Virus record (IMG/VR): IMGVR_UViG_3300044547_000142
Location: 1-36,881 of that record
Reading direction: 5' to 3' (one strand)
DNA from: a virus
DNA length: 36,881 bases
The notes beneath the pieces are model-generated. The model saw only the letters and a list, made by a program, of their open reading frames with translations. It did not search any database and was not told the DNA's origin. Numbering within the stretch: position 1 is the stretch's first letter; every line of letters starts with the position of its first letter. The position numbers and the translations under genes are program-made. Below, one piece after another: positions 22,570 to 29,586 of the stretch.

Positions 22570-22684
22570 TTTGATTCCTTATCCATTCGGGGCCACCGAG
22601 TTTAATCAATTGGATGCGCTGAGTCTGGGTTAGCTTGATGCTGTAAAACACGCTCAACGGTTCGCCGGGTCGCTTTGCGCTCAT
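22469..22684 (-). CDS. Small ribbon/helix DNA-binding-like protein
   Basis: 71 aa. The core VFYSIKLTQTQRIQLIKLGG followed by PEWIRNQIERS is a phage motif resembling small ribbon-helix or 'IRLT..Q.….LGG..WLR..I' proteins, probably a small regulator. The tail after RNQIERS is low in structure and overlaps the TTG gene. Its start overlaps the stop of the upstream gene by ATGA. Confidence 0.65.
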   Translation of the reverse strand: MSAKRPGEPLSVFYSIKLTQTQRIQLIKLGGPEWIRNQIERSTELPSLGENDTGQVRPGRLPKATSPARGT

Positions 22685-22923
22685 GGCTTCTTTCGTGGTA
22701 GTGCCGCCCAGTGCGTCCAGAACTGCGTACCCGGCAGTGCTTCGTAGTGGCCCATTGTCGCTACTCCGCTACGCCCAAGCAGCAAGACCTTGACCCCGGT
22801 GGGCGTGTGTTCGTCAATCGGTATCCAGTAATAATCATCGGACACCACTGCCGTGCGAGTGCTGTCCAGACGGAACTTGATCTCACGCTCAATGCGCTCA
22901 AACTCATCGTCTTCAGTGATCAT
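22681..22923 (-). CDS. DUF551-like small protein
   Basis: 80 aa. YYWIPIDEHTPTGVKVLLLG followed by GVATMGHYE … FWTHWAALPRKKP matches the pattern of DUF551 proteins (WI.V….P..G..VLV… G….G……WT.W..LP), frequent in phage early regions, of unknown function. The N-terminus is acidic (ITEDDEFERIEREI). It overlaps the upstream gene by 11 bases and the downstream gene by ATGA. Confidence 0.75.
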   Translation of the reverse strand: MITEDDEFERIEREIKFRLDSTRTAVVSDDYYWIPIDEHTPTGVKVLLLGRSGVATMGHYEALPGTQFWTHWAALPRKKP

Positions 22924-23140
22924 TTTTAGCTTTCAAGGCTTTTTCAATAGCCTCATATGTTTCCTTACCCCACACTGATCTGCCATACGGATAAAGGTGT
23001 TTGATCTCCTCATCCGTCAGCCCCACCCACTCACGCTTGGGCGAACTAAACCAGCCATCACAACCATCGCGTTTAGTAGCTTCGCAATGTATGCAAGCCC
23101 CGTTTACAAACTTGCAGGGCTTTACTTCTTGTTCATTCAT
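22913..23140 (-). CDS. Small Cys-rich protein with WVGLTDEE motif
   Basis: 75 aa. The first part has a C-x6-C-x2-C-x7-C set (PCKFVNGACIHCEATKRDGC), likely metal-binding, then KREWVGLTDEEIKHLY and a helical C-terminus. The W-x-G-L-T-D/N-x-E/D motif recurs in the next two upstream genes. The ribosome site AAGGAG lies within the last codons of the upstream gene, with an ATGA junction. Confidence 0.7.
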   Translation of the reverse strand: MNEQEVKPCKFVNGACIHCEATKRDGCDGWFSSPKREWVGLTDEEIKHLYPYGRSVWGKETYEAIEKALKAKNDH

Positions 23141-23349
23141 GAGTTGCGCTCCTTCAGAATCTGTTGAGCCACATACATCCCGGCGTGAAATGCCAGCTTC
23201 ATTTTTAAGGGGATCATGGCGGACTCTCTGTTTACATCCTCATCCGTCAGCCCTACCCACTCACGCTTCATTTGAAAGTCTTTAATGATCTGGTGGCAGT
23301 TCTTTATCTCTTCACGCAGATGTTCCAGTTCACTGATTGCTATTTTCAT
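23137..23349 (-). CDS. Small protein with WVGLTDED motif
   Basis: 70 aa from MKIAISELEHLREEIKNCHQ; a longer form starting 30 bases upstream would lie inside the previous gene and has no ribosome site. A coiled-coil start is followed by KREWVGLTDEDVNRES and a helical end HAGMYVAQQILKERNS. The C-terminal KERN codons are the AAGGAGCGCAAC ribosome site of the next gene. Unknown function. Confidence 0.7.
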   Translation of the reverse strand: MKIAISELEHLREEIKNCHQIIKDFQMKREWVGLTDEDVNRESAMIPLKMKLAFHAGMYVAQQILKERNS

Positions 23350-23900
23350 GTGTTGCGCTCCTTTAGCTTGGCTTGACAAGCCAGCAACATTAACTCAGGT
23401 CGCATTTGCCAACGATCATCACAAAGTATTTCAGCAATTTCCTTATTCGTCAGCCCCTGCCACGGGCGCTGTGCTGCTTGCCACCCGGCCCATGCCCAAT
23501 ACGCTGCTGATCCTTCGGCAAAAGGATTTGAAGGGGGCATGATGTTGCTGTCCCACCAGTCGTTGAAACTGGCGCTAGTGCGTTCCCACTGTGCTGCGGG
23601 TGGGGTGGTGGCAACTTCGTGTAAAGCCTCTGAGTATGAATCATAGTCATCGTCATACAGGTTATTGCGTAGAAAGCGATCAATCATGTCGTAGGATTCG
23701 CTTTTGCATACAGCCTTGTGTGCTTGTTGAGTTTGAAGGTACATCAGCTTGAGTTGCAGTGATTCAATGTACTGGCGAATGTCCTCAATAAATTCAGGAT
23801 TGACATGATGATTCCATTTTTCAGTTTCAACGGAATAAGCACCATCCGCATAAAACGTGCAAAACTGCTGCGCTTGGTCAATGCGTTTCAAAATATCCAT
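23346..23900 (-). CDS. Hypothetical protein with WxGLT motif (184 aa)
   Basis: The largest product of the small-gene train. The N-terminal ~65 residues are acidic and helical (MDILKRIDQAQQFCTFYADG, QYIESLQLKLMYLQTQQAHK). The middle has FNDWWDSNIMPPSNPFAEGS and AYWAWAGWQAAQ, a frequent phage motif (…F..W….. PF..GTA..WAW.GW.A). The end is RPWQGLTNKEIAEILCDDRW … AKLKERNT, so it shares both the WxGLT motif and the KERN-stop ending with its downstream neighbour. Starts at a TAATG junction behind AAAGGA. Confidence 0.75.
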   Translation of the reverse strand: MDILKRIDQAQQFCTFYADGAYSVETEKWNHHVNPEFIEDIRQYIESLQLKLMYLQTQQAHKAVCKSESYDMIDRFLRNNLYDDDYDSYSEALHEVATTPPAAQWERTSASFNDWWDSNIMPPSNPFAEGSAAYWAWAGWQAAQRPWQGLTNKEIAEILCDDRWQMRPELMLLACQAKLKERNT

Positions 23901-24178
23901 TACTTACCATCCTTTCTCGCGTATAGGGCGCGTGATGTAATTGGCCTGCTTCCGTTTATTGGGTCGCCATAGGAACAGCGCCACTCACCATCTGGATAGA
24001 GGTACTGATAAGCAACCGGTAATCCAATGTATTCAGACGCCACCGGCTCCTGCTCTGGCTGCTCCAGTGCTTTGCGTAAGGCGGTGATTGCATCTACGAT
24101 GTGCGTGTACTTGGTCACATAACGCTCATCATCCAGCGCCTCCAGCGCCTGCTGCGCGGCTTGTCTTAAGTTAGTCAT
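23900..24178 (-). CDS. Small early protein (92 aa)
   Basis: Starts MTNLRQAAQQALEALDDERY, with ALRKALEQPEQEPVA in the middle and GLPVAYQYLYPDGEWRCSYG near the end. The 'LRQAAQQALEALE…..A…LR.ALEQPEQEPVA' pattern is very common among phage small proteins of gamma- and betaproteobacteria, function unknown. The start is set by AAGGAG within the previous gene and an ATGA junction. Confidence 0.78.
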   Translation of the reverse strand: MTNLRQAAQQALEALDDERYVTKYTHIVDAITALRKALEQPEQEPVASEYIGLPVAYQYLYPDGEWRCSYGDPINGSRPITSRALYARKDGK

Positions 24179-24450
24179 GGTTTCTCCTTCAATCGAATAC
24201 AACGTGTTTGTCCATTAGTACATGGAAAACTACAATCACATTCTCCACAACCTACCCAAGTTGGCTCCTGCTCTGGCTGTGCTGCTTCCATCCCGTCCTT
24301 GTGGCCGCATCGGTACGCCTCGGCAATGGCAACCTCGGTCTTGTGTGCGGCAACAAGGTGGGCAAAGCGCTCGTAAGCCCTGATAAATACCATCGGATCA
24401 GGCAACCCTCCAGCCTCCCGCGCCATACGCGCAATGTCGTCTTTGTTCAT
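24175..24450 (-). CDS. Small protein with C-terminal Cys cluster (91 aa)
   Basis: Begins MNKDDIARMAREAGGLPDPM … FIRAYERFAHLVAAHKTEVA, a widespread phage motif ('IARMAREAG…….LERFA.LVAA.EREA'), and ends WVGCGECDCSFPCTNGQTRC, a cluster of five cysteines that could hold zinc. The ATGA junction with the TM microprotein upstream fixes the start; a longer in-frame form covers that gene and is rejected. Function unknown. Confidence 0.78.
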   Translation of the reverse strand: MNKDDIARMAREAGGLPDPMVFIRAYERFAHLVAAHKTEVAIAEAYRCGHKDGMEAAQPEQEPTWVGCGECDCSFPCTNGQTRCIRLKEKP

Positions 24451-24566
24451 GTCAAGTACCCAATGAAGAAAGCAAGTGCCGCAAGCGACACCAGCGAGAT
24501 CACAGTGGCAATTCCAAGTGCTACCCAATCGGGTTTGTAGAGGTCTTCAATCTCATCGTCGTTCAT
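24447..24566 (-). CDS. 39-aa single-TM microprotein
   Basis: Product starts MNDDEIEDLYKPDWVALGIA and continues with a hydrophobic stretch of about 22 residues ending FFIGYLT. The acidic N-terminus and single membrane span suggest an inner-membrane microprotein. It is enclosed by ATGA junctions on both sides and preceded by AAAGGAG. Unknown function; could be a host-membrane or exclusion factor. Confidence 0.7.
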   Translation of the reverse strand: MNDDEIEDLYKPDWVALGIATVISLVSLAALAFFIGYLT

Positions 24567-24814
24567 TTCTGTTCTCCTTTAGCTATTGCAGCACGGACTT
24601 GATCTAGTGCTGGCATTTTTTCGTACTGCGGAAGATATCTAACGATGTTGTTTAGCATTGCTTGAAGCAGAGGCTCGGCCAGCTTCAACGCCGCCAGCAG
24701 TTCCTGATTCACCTCATGCAAGCGGCGCAGTTCAGCAGCGGCTTCGTTCTGTCCAAATCCTTCAAGGCGTAGCGCCAGCTTTATTGCGCGTTTCATGGAT
24801 TCTGGTTGTGTCAT
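24563..24814 (-). CDS. Small helical protein (83 aa)
   Basis: MTQPESMKRAIKLALRLEGF followed by AAAELRRLHEVNQELLAALK and a helical end DQVRAAIAKGEQK. The 'A..LR.LH..N..LL.ALK' pattern is a common phage coiled coil. The last codons contain AAAGGAG, the site for the TM microprotein. Starts at an ATGA junction; the alternative start at the second Met (residue 7) is possible. Confidence 0.72.
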   Translation of the reverse strand: MTQPESMKRAIKLALRLEGFGQNEAAAELRRLHEVNQELLAALKLAEPLLQAMLNNIVRYLPQYEKMPALDQVRAAIAKGEQK

Positions 24815-25074
24815 GTCCGATTCCCCTTTGATGGCAAGCTGAAAGCCACAAGGCTACCTACTCTCGGCACTTGGGCGGTGTAGTCACCGTCACCTGTCTT
24901 GTAGTGGCCTCGCCGCCACAGGTCGTTCTCTGCTGCCTTAACCTCGCCGGGTTGCTTCGGCCTCTCCACGTATGGCCCAAGCGTTTCCTTGGTTTTCTTC
25001 TGCAACTCAAGCCCAGCGGGGCGCACCATGTGCGTCGGTGTGCGGTTGACTTTGATCTCTTCCAAAATACTCAT
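24811..25074 (-). CDS. Conserved-type phage protein (87 aa)
   Basis: Contains AAENDLWRRGHYKTGDGDYT, a motif I recall in many phage proteins of this size, and ends GSLVAFSLPSKGNRT. The N-terminus is basic (VNRTPTHMVRPAGLELQKKT). Function unknown. It begins at an ATGA junction with the 31-aa proline-rich protein. Confidence 0.72.
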   Translation of the reverse strand: MSILEEIKVNRTPTHMVRPAGLELQKKTKETLGPYVERPKQPGEVKAAENDLWRRGHYKTGDGDYTAQVPRVGSLVAFSLPSKGNRT

Positions 25075-25166
25075 AGCGGACTCTCTTCATGGTTTGCAGG
25101 GTTGAAAGGCATTGGCGGTACAGGCCGATTAGGCGGTAGTTCAGTTGGGAAGGGCCAGATGCTCAT
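25071..25166 (-). CDS. 31-aa proline-rich microprotein
   Basis: MSIWPFPTELPPNRPVPPMP followed by FNPANHEESPL. Nine of 31 residues are proline. Flanked by ATGA junctions on both sides with GGAGAAGG as ribosome site. Short proline-rich proteins ending 'FNPA…ESPL' appear in comparable phage regions, so I take it as real. Could be a host protein-binding (SH3/EVH1-like ligand) peptide; that is speculation. Confidence 0.62.
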   Translation of the reverse strand: MSIWPFPTELPPNRPVPPMPFNPANHEESPL

Positions 25167-25363
25167 ACTGCCTTCTCCGCATCGGTTAAGAACTTCCGCA
25201 GGCGTTTGATCCTAGCGTCTTCGTAGCTGACCACACTGGTGGCGTACTCCACCGCACTATGCGCTTCCAGGCGGTGCAGTTCTGCCTCTGCAAGTTCAGT
25301 GGCCGCCATCTCAACGGGCGTAAGGCGGCGGGTTATCCGCTTGAATTGTTGCGTCAATGTCAT
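25163..25363 (-). CDS. Small helical protein (66 aa)
   Basis: MTLTQQFKRITRRLTPVEMA then AELAEAELHRLEAHSAVEYA and YEDARIKRLRKFL. The 'RRLTP.E.A..EL.EAE..LL.A….EYA….Y...RI.RL' pattern is widespread in phage small proteins; function unknown. ATGA junction upstream. Confidence 0.75.
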   Translation of the reverse strand: MTLTQQFKRITRRLTPVEMAATELAEAELHRLEAHSAVEYATSVVSYEDARIKRLRKFLTDAEKAV

Positions 25364-25548
25364 GGTCGTTTTCCTTCTTTTAGTATCTCCAGCCGTTCCC
25401 GGTTGGCTCTCATGGTGCAGTAGCGTTGGTGGATACGCTCCAGCATAGTCACTCTACGGTGCTTTAGTCTTTCCTCATCCAGCAAGGCCAACAAGTCAGC
25501 CTCGGTGTAGTTGGGCAGGTTACTTTGAAATTTTCTCCAAGTCAGCAA
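25360..25548 (-). CDS. Small basic helical protein (62 aa)
   Basis: MLTWRKFQSNLPNYTEADLL followed by ALLDEERLKHRRVTMLERIH and a basic end ILKEGKRP. 'LP.YTE..LL.LL..ER..HRR..MLERIHQR' is typical of small phage proteins. It overlaps the upstream coiled-coil gene by 29 bases and the downstream gene by ATGA. Confidence 0.75.
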   Translation of the reverse strand: MLTWRKFQSNLPNYTEADLLALLDEERLKHRRVTMLERIHQRYCTMRANRERLEILKEGKRP

Positions 25549-25684
25549 TGCGTTTCTCCAGTTCGGTGATATGGGCGGTCACCTTGTTGTAAGCCCGACT
25601 CGCACTGTTGTGCGTCCGGGTGCGGATTGCAAGTTCGGCTTGGGCAGCCCTCAACTTAGCTTTGAGTTGGGTTAGTCGGTTCAT
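25520..25684 (-). CDS. 54-aa coiled-coil microprotein, first of the leftward train
   Basis: MNRLTQLKAKLRAAQAELAI … RAYNKVTAHITELEKRIADL gives an almost continuous coiled coil. No good ribosome site is visible before the ATG. It starts 28 bases after the primase-helicase stop and overlaps the next gene. May bind partner proteins; function unknown. Confidence 0.6.
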   Translation of the reverse strand: MNRLTQLKAKLRAAQAELAIRTRTHNSASRAYNKVTAHITELEKRIADLEKISK

Positions 25685-25711
25685 GTCAAGAAGTTTAGCA
25701 CAAGTAGTTTG

Positions 25712-27733
25712 TTATTTGGAATTTTTATCCAATATCATTTGGCCTTGTGTACCTTCTTCAATCACGATCCAACCGTTCTCATGAACTTCAATCAGCTTGG
25801 CATCTATCAAATTGTTGATGTAGCGAGCGTCCTTGCCATCAATCAAGTTTCGGCGTGAGCCATCTGCCTTTGCGCCAGGAAAGTTTGAAATACCGTTGGC
25901 AACAGCCCAATCGCGCATCACTGACTTGGTAAGGTAAGGTGCGCCACCTCGATCTTCAGCACCTGATGACCACCAGGCTTTCTCAAAGTCGGCAAACCCC
26001 AGCGACTTATCCTTTTGCTTGGACTCAGGCACTTCACCTTTAATGACCACTGCACTGGTGACCGCCTCGCCATCTTCATCAAACCAACCAGGTATCGCCA
26101 CCGACTCCAAGTCAACATAGACTGGCGCTGCCATCTCGGCGTCTTTGCTTTTGCGCTGCACAATCTCAATGGACTTGTCGCCCTTGGCGGGTATGACGCT
26201 GATCTCAATGTCCAATGCGCCGCGCCATGCAGATGAGCCACGCGCCCGGTGCTGGGCCTCCTCGCTGACGCCTGTGTGGTGAACCAGAATTACCGTGCAG
26301 CCAAACTCTTGCATAAGTGCAGCGCAGGCGTCCAGCATGGTCTTGGCATCTTGGGCGCTGTTCTCATCACCGGCCATGAAGCGGTGCAAAGTGTCCACCG
26401 TAATCACATCAGGCTTGATTTTGAGCGCCCGTATGGCCTCCACCACTTTCAGGTAGCCCTCGGCAGTGTTGAGGTCACATCCAGCCTCAGATGACCAAAA
26501 ACTTGGATCAGAAATATTGTTTTGATGCCCCCAAGCTGCAAGCCTGCTTTTTAAACCGTGATGCCCTTCGCCTGCCAAATAAACAATGTTGCCGGGTCTG
26601 ACCTTGTGGCCGAACCAAGTGGCTTTGCCACTAGCAATGTGCAACATCCAATCCAGCACCACAAACGTCTTACCGCCGCCACTAGGGCCGTGAATCATTA
26701 CCAGCGCCTTGTCCTGAATCCAGTGCTTTACAAGCCATGAGATCGGTGCAGGCTGCGAAGCTGTAATGATAAATTTGTTGAGTTTGTATTCAGAAGTTGA
26801 CGGCTTCAACAGCAGAGCCAAGTCATGCCCCGCTTGGACGTAATCATTAGCATCCCCCGGCACTGGCGGTGTTGTCATGCGTACCCCATACTTGGCGCTG
26901 GCTTGCTCGGCATAGCGTTGCCCAACTCCACTGGCGTCATGGTCAGCCACTATGCAAATGTCCAGCGTCGGGTGGCCTTCCTTTAGGATGCCCGTCACCG
27001 GCACTAGGTTGCTGGCGCTGTAAGCCACCGCGCAGGGCTGGCCTGTGACTTCGGCAATGGTGGCTGCTGTCGCAAAACCCTCGGCAATGTAGAGCGTGGT
27101 GGCGTCATCCATGCTGCCGACCAACCAATACATTGAGCCGGTCTGTCCACCAGGGTGATACAGCTTGCCGCCAGTATGGTCAATGTACTGGATGCTAGAG
27201 AGTTCGCCGTCTGAGTTGTACAACGGCACCATCAGCCTGCCGTCACCCGTGATCCTTGCGCCATGCGTCTTGATGCCTTTGCGCTGTAGGTAGGGATGCT
27301 CTGCGCTTGCTGCCCCTGCCTGCGACCAGATCAAGTCAACCGTGTTGGCAGCCACCTCACGCGCCTTTTTGACCTCGGCATCCCGCTGGGTCTTGGCCTC
27401 CGCCAAGCGCCTGCTCTGCGCCATCTCCTCCACCGGCGTCAGGCTGCGGCCAATGTCTGCTTTCCAACTAGATTCAAACCCCGAGCGCCAGCAGCCAAAG
27501 CGACCTGCTGGTACGCCATCAGAAAACACCACGTACCAACCAGGCTTGTCGTGGCCCTTTTCGCCCTTGGTGCCTGAGTTAAAGCGGTGCAACTTGCCGT
27601 CAAGGTGGATTACATCTGGTGGCTTCAAGCCTGCGCCAAGCATGGCGTCTTTGAGTTGTATGTCAGGTGCGTCTACCTGCTTTTGAGAGGGCGGCGACCA
27701 AGGGCCACCGAGGATATTTGAGAGGTCTGTCAT
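25712..27733 (-). CDS. Primase-helicase (TOPRIM + RecA-like AAA_25)
   Basis: 673 aa, predicted to make primers and unwind DNA at the phage fork. The N-terminal ~150 residues resemble a zinc-less primase start (CWRSGFESSWKADIGR). The TOPRIM domain spans about 215-310 with LYIAEGFATAATIAEVTGQP (catalytic E) and ICIVADHDASG (D-x-D). A RecA-like domain follows, with Walker A GPSGGGKT, Walker B-like VITVDTLHRF and VILVHHTG. This is the 'DUF3987/RepA-type' phage primase-helicase layout. GGAGATTAAT before the ATG overlaps the stop of the gene upstream. It is the only recognisable replication enzyme in the genome. Confidence 0.88.
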   Translation of the reverse strand: MTDLSNILGGPWSPPSQKQVDAPDIQLKDAMLGAGLKPPDVIHLDGKLHRFNSGTKGEKGHDKPGWYVVFSDGVPAGRFGCWRSGFESSWKADIGRSLTPVEEMAQSRRLAEAKTQRDAEVKKAREVAANTVDLIWSQAGAASAEHPYLQRKGIKTHGARITGDGRLMVPLYNSDGELSSIQYIDHTGGKLYHPGGQTGSMYWLVGSMDDATTLYIAEGFATAATIAEVTGQPCAVAYSASNLVPVTGILKEGHPTLDICIVADHDASGVGQRYAEQASAKYGVRMTTPPVPGDANDYVQAGHDLALLLKPSTSEYKLNKFIITASQPAPISWLVKHWIQDKALVMIHGPSGGGKTFVVLDWMLHIASGKATWFGHKVRPGNIVYLAGEGHHGLKSRLAAWGHQNNISDPSFWSSEAGCDLNTAEGYLKVVEAIRALKIKPDVITVDTLHRFMAGDENSAQDAKTMLDACAALMQEFGCTVILVHHTGVSEEAQHRARGSSAWRGALDIEISVIPAKGDKSIEIVQRKSKDAEMAAPVYVDLESVAIPGWFDEDGEAVTSAVVIKGEVPESKQKDKSLGFADFEKAWWSSGAEDRGGAPYLTKSVMRDWAVANGISNFPGAKADGSRRNLIDGKDARYINNLIDAKLIEVHENGWIVIEEGTQGQMILDKNSK

Positions 27734-27738
27734 GAAAA

Positions 27739-28530
27739 TTAATCTCCACAGAAGCAGGCTATGGCTTCTTCGTTAAGGTCAAAAAGGTTGGTTTGTTCTT
27801 TGCTGTATTGCAGCATTGATGCGTAGCTGGGACGGTCGGAGCGGAAGGTACCAATGGTTTCCTCCATCTTGGCCCACCATACAGCGCGTTCTGGTTTCTC
27901 TTGAATCAGGCTCAAAATTTGATGCGGCCCTTTCAAAAAACACAGATCACAATTGCCTGATGCAGTCACCCCATCCCGAAATGACAAGCCAAGGTCAAAC
28001 GGATGAGTGCGCCAAAATTCTTGAACCGTGTACTGGGTGACACCAGCATCAAACAAAGGGATAAGTTTGCTTTCCCGCATCTTGGCAGCGCGTCTTGGCT
28101 CGTCTGCCCGTAGCCCCACCATTGTTTCAAAGTCAGGTTTTCCAATGCTTTTGAAGTACCGTTCAATGGTCAAAACCTTCAACTCACCAGTGCAAAATCG
28201 TGCCACTGGGTTTGGCAGGTAGTTGCGCTTACGAATCAGCGCTTCAAACGGCTCACCATCCCGGCTGGCGCTGTCAAAGTCCACAATCTCAAACTTGGAT
28301 TTGGTATCGCAGAACTCCAGCCACACAATCGGCACGTTCCAATTCACCGCACAGTCCTGCACAAACCGCAAGGTTGCCTCATCCTCCTTGCCCGTATTGG
28401 CAAAGCACACAACGGCCTCTTCCGGTAGCCCTCCGTTGCTCTGTAGGACACGCCAAAGCATATAGGCGCTAGTTCTACCGCCACTGAAGCTGATGCAGGT
28501 TGGTTCGTTGATTTTGAAGGGGTCACTCAT
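27739..28530 (-). CDS. PAPS-reductase-like PP-loop protein
   Basis: 263 aa. The ATP-pyrophosphatase PP-loop is SFSGGRTSA (SGGRTS, residues 16-21), followed by VVCFANTGKEDEATLRFVQD and VGLRADEPRRAAK, typical of the PAPS reductase/DndC superfamily. Cysteines at 113 (RFCTGELK), 194/197 (NCDLCFLKG) and 259/261 (ACFCGD) could hold an iron-sulfur cluster, as in sulfur-transferring members. In phages such proteins are common but rarely understood; roles in nucleic-acid modification or sulfur metabolism are possible. It is the first leftward gene from the divergent promoter region and is followed at once by the primase-helicase. Confidence 0.85.
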   Translation of the reverse strand: MSDPFKINEPTCISFSGGRTSAYMLWRVLQSNGGLPEEAVVCFANTGKEDEATLRFVQDCAVNWNVPIVWLEFCDTKSKFEIVDFDSASRDGEPFEALIRKRNYLPNPVARFCTGELKVLTIERYFKSIGKPDFETMVGLRADEPRRAAKMRESKLIPLFDAGVTQYTVQEFWRTHPFDLGLSFRDGVTASGNCDLCFLKGPHQILSLIQEKPERAVWWAKMEETIGTFRSDRPSYASMLQYSKEQTNLFDLNEEAIACFCGD

Positions 28531-28558
28531 TTATTTCACATCTTTCGTCATAAAGTTG

Positions 28559-28589
28559 TTGACACTGTAGCACAGAACTATGCTATGAT
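28559..28589 (+). promoter_or_regulatory. Rightward early promoter with extended -10
   Basis: TTGACA at 28559-28564 and TATGAT at 28584-28589 with 19 bases between, the latter preceded by TGC to give an extended -10. It lies between divergent genes and points to the Sak4 operon. The spacing is long, which the extended -10 may compensate. Confidence 0.7.
28568..28585. promoter_or_regulatory. Candidate operator inside the early promoter
   Basis: TAGCA (28568-28572) and TGCTA (28581-28585) form a dyad across the spacer and overlap the -10 box. CACTGTAG just before it is also the start of the minus-strand 24-base leader repeat at 221-244 and 450-473. Confidence 0.4.
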
Positions 28590-28642
28590 CTAGCCACGCT
28601 TCGAACTGAGTTACAGACGGAAGCGCAAACTAGGAGAGCCAA

Positions 28643-29308
28643 ATGGCTATTTCGTTGAAACGTACCGGAGGCATGATTGCCAATGGTGTCAAGCTGCTTG
28701 TCTACGGGCAAGCAGGGGCTGGCAAGACCAGTCTCATCAAGACTTTACCGCATCCCGTGGTGTTGTCGGCTGAAGGTGGCTTGCTGTCTATTGCGGACGC
28801 TGACCTGCCGTACATTGAGATCGCCTCAATGGATGACTTGCGCGAGGCTTACGCTTGGGTTATTGAATCCGAGTACAAAAGCGTTGCGCTAGATAGCATC
28901 TCCGAGATTGCCGAGGTCTGTCTGAATCACGAAAAAAAAATCAACAAAGACCCACGCGCTGCATATGGCTCTATGGCCGAGCAAATGAGCGACATTATTC
29001 GTGCCTTCCGCGACATTCCCGGACGCCACGTTCTGATGACCGCCAAGCTGGAAAAGACCCAAGACGAGATGGGCCGGGTGCTGTACAGCCCATCAATGCC
29101 GGGCAACAAGACTGGGCAGGCACTGCCTTACTTCTTTGATGAAGTGCTGGCGCTGCGCGTCGAGAAGGATGCCGAGGGCGGCACTCAACGCGCCCTGATG
29201 TGCGACAGCGACGGGTTGTGGCTTGCCAAGGATCGTAGCGGCAAGTTGGGAACCTGGGAAGCGCCTGACCTTGGTGAGATCATCAACAAGATTGGCGGTG
29301 CAGCATGA
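28643..29308 (+). CDS. Sak4-like RecA-fold ATPase (single-strand annealing)
   Basis: 221 aa with Walker A GQAGAGKT at residues 22-29, SAEGGLLSIAD, a Walker B-like SVALDSISEI, and MTAKLEKTQDE and SPSMPGNKTGQALPYFFDEV motifs, as in AAA_24/Sak4 proteins. These assist DNA annealing and pair with a phage SSB. An SSB-like gene lies three genes downstream and a nuclease after it, which supports a recombination role. AGGAG precedes the ATG, and the stop overlaps the next start. Confidence 0.87.
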   Translation: MAISLKRTGGMIANGVKLLVYGQAGAGKTSLIKTLPHPVVLSAEGGLLSIADADLPYIEIASMDDLREAYAWVIESEYKSVALDSISEIAEVCLNHEKKINKDPRAAYGSMAEQMSDIIRAFRDIPGRHVLMTAKLEKTQDEMGRVLYSPSMPGNKTGQALPYFFDEVLALRVEKDAEGGTQRALMCDSDGLWLAKDRSGKLGTWEAPDLGEIINKIGGAA

Positions 29309-29586
29309 AAATCAAAATCATGGCCCATATCCATTATCAAAAGTTTGAGTGGGAAGAAGAAGGCACATACAGAATTGCCTCATTCAAGATGGACGACACT
29401 GAAGACCGCACTTATGTCGGTCAACAAGAAGTCGAGTTTGACGCACCTGAAAACTACGATCCTACCGCCCAAAAGATCGCAGCCTTGCAGGCGTTAAAAC
29501 AAAAAGCGCAAGATGATTTTGCAAAGTCAATCTACAAAATCAACGAACGTATCAGTAAATTACAAGCACTGGAGTACACCCAATGA
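29305..29586 (+). CDS. Small early protein (93 aa)
   Basis: Begins MKIKIMAHIHYQKFEWEEEG and ends in a helical tail (KQKAQDDFAKSIYKINERIS). The beta-rich start and coiled-coil tail give no family that I know. Joined by ATGA overlaps to the Sak4-like gene and to the next gene, so it belongs to the recombination operon. A start at the sixth-codon Met is also possible. Confidence 0.7.
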   Translation: MKIKIMAHIHYQKFEWEEEGTYRIASFKMDDTEDRTYVGQQEVEFDAPENYDPTAQKIAALQALKQKAQDDFAKSIYKINERISKLQALEYTQ

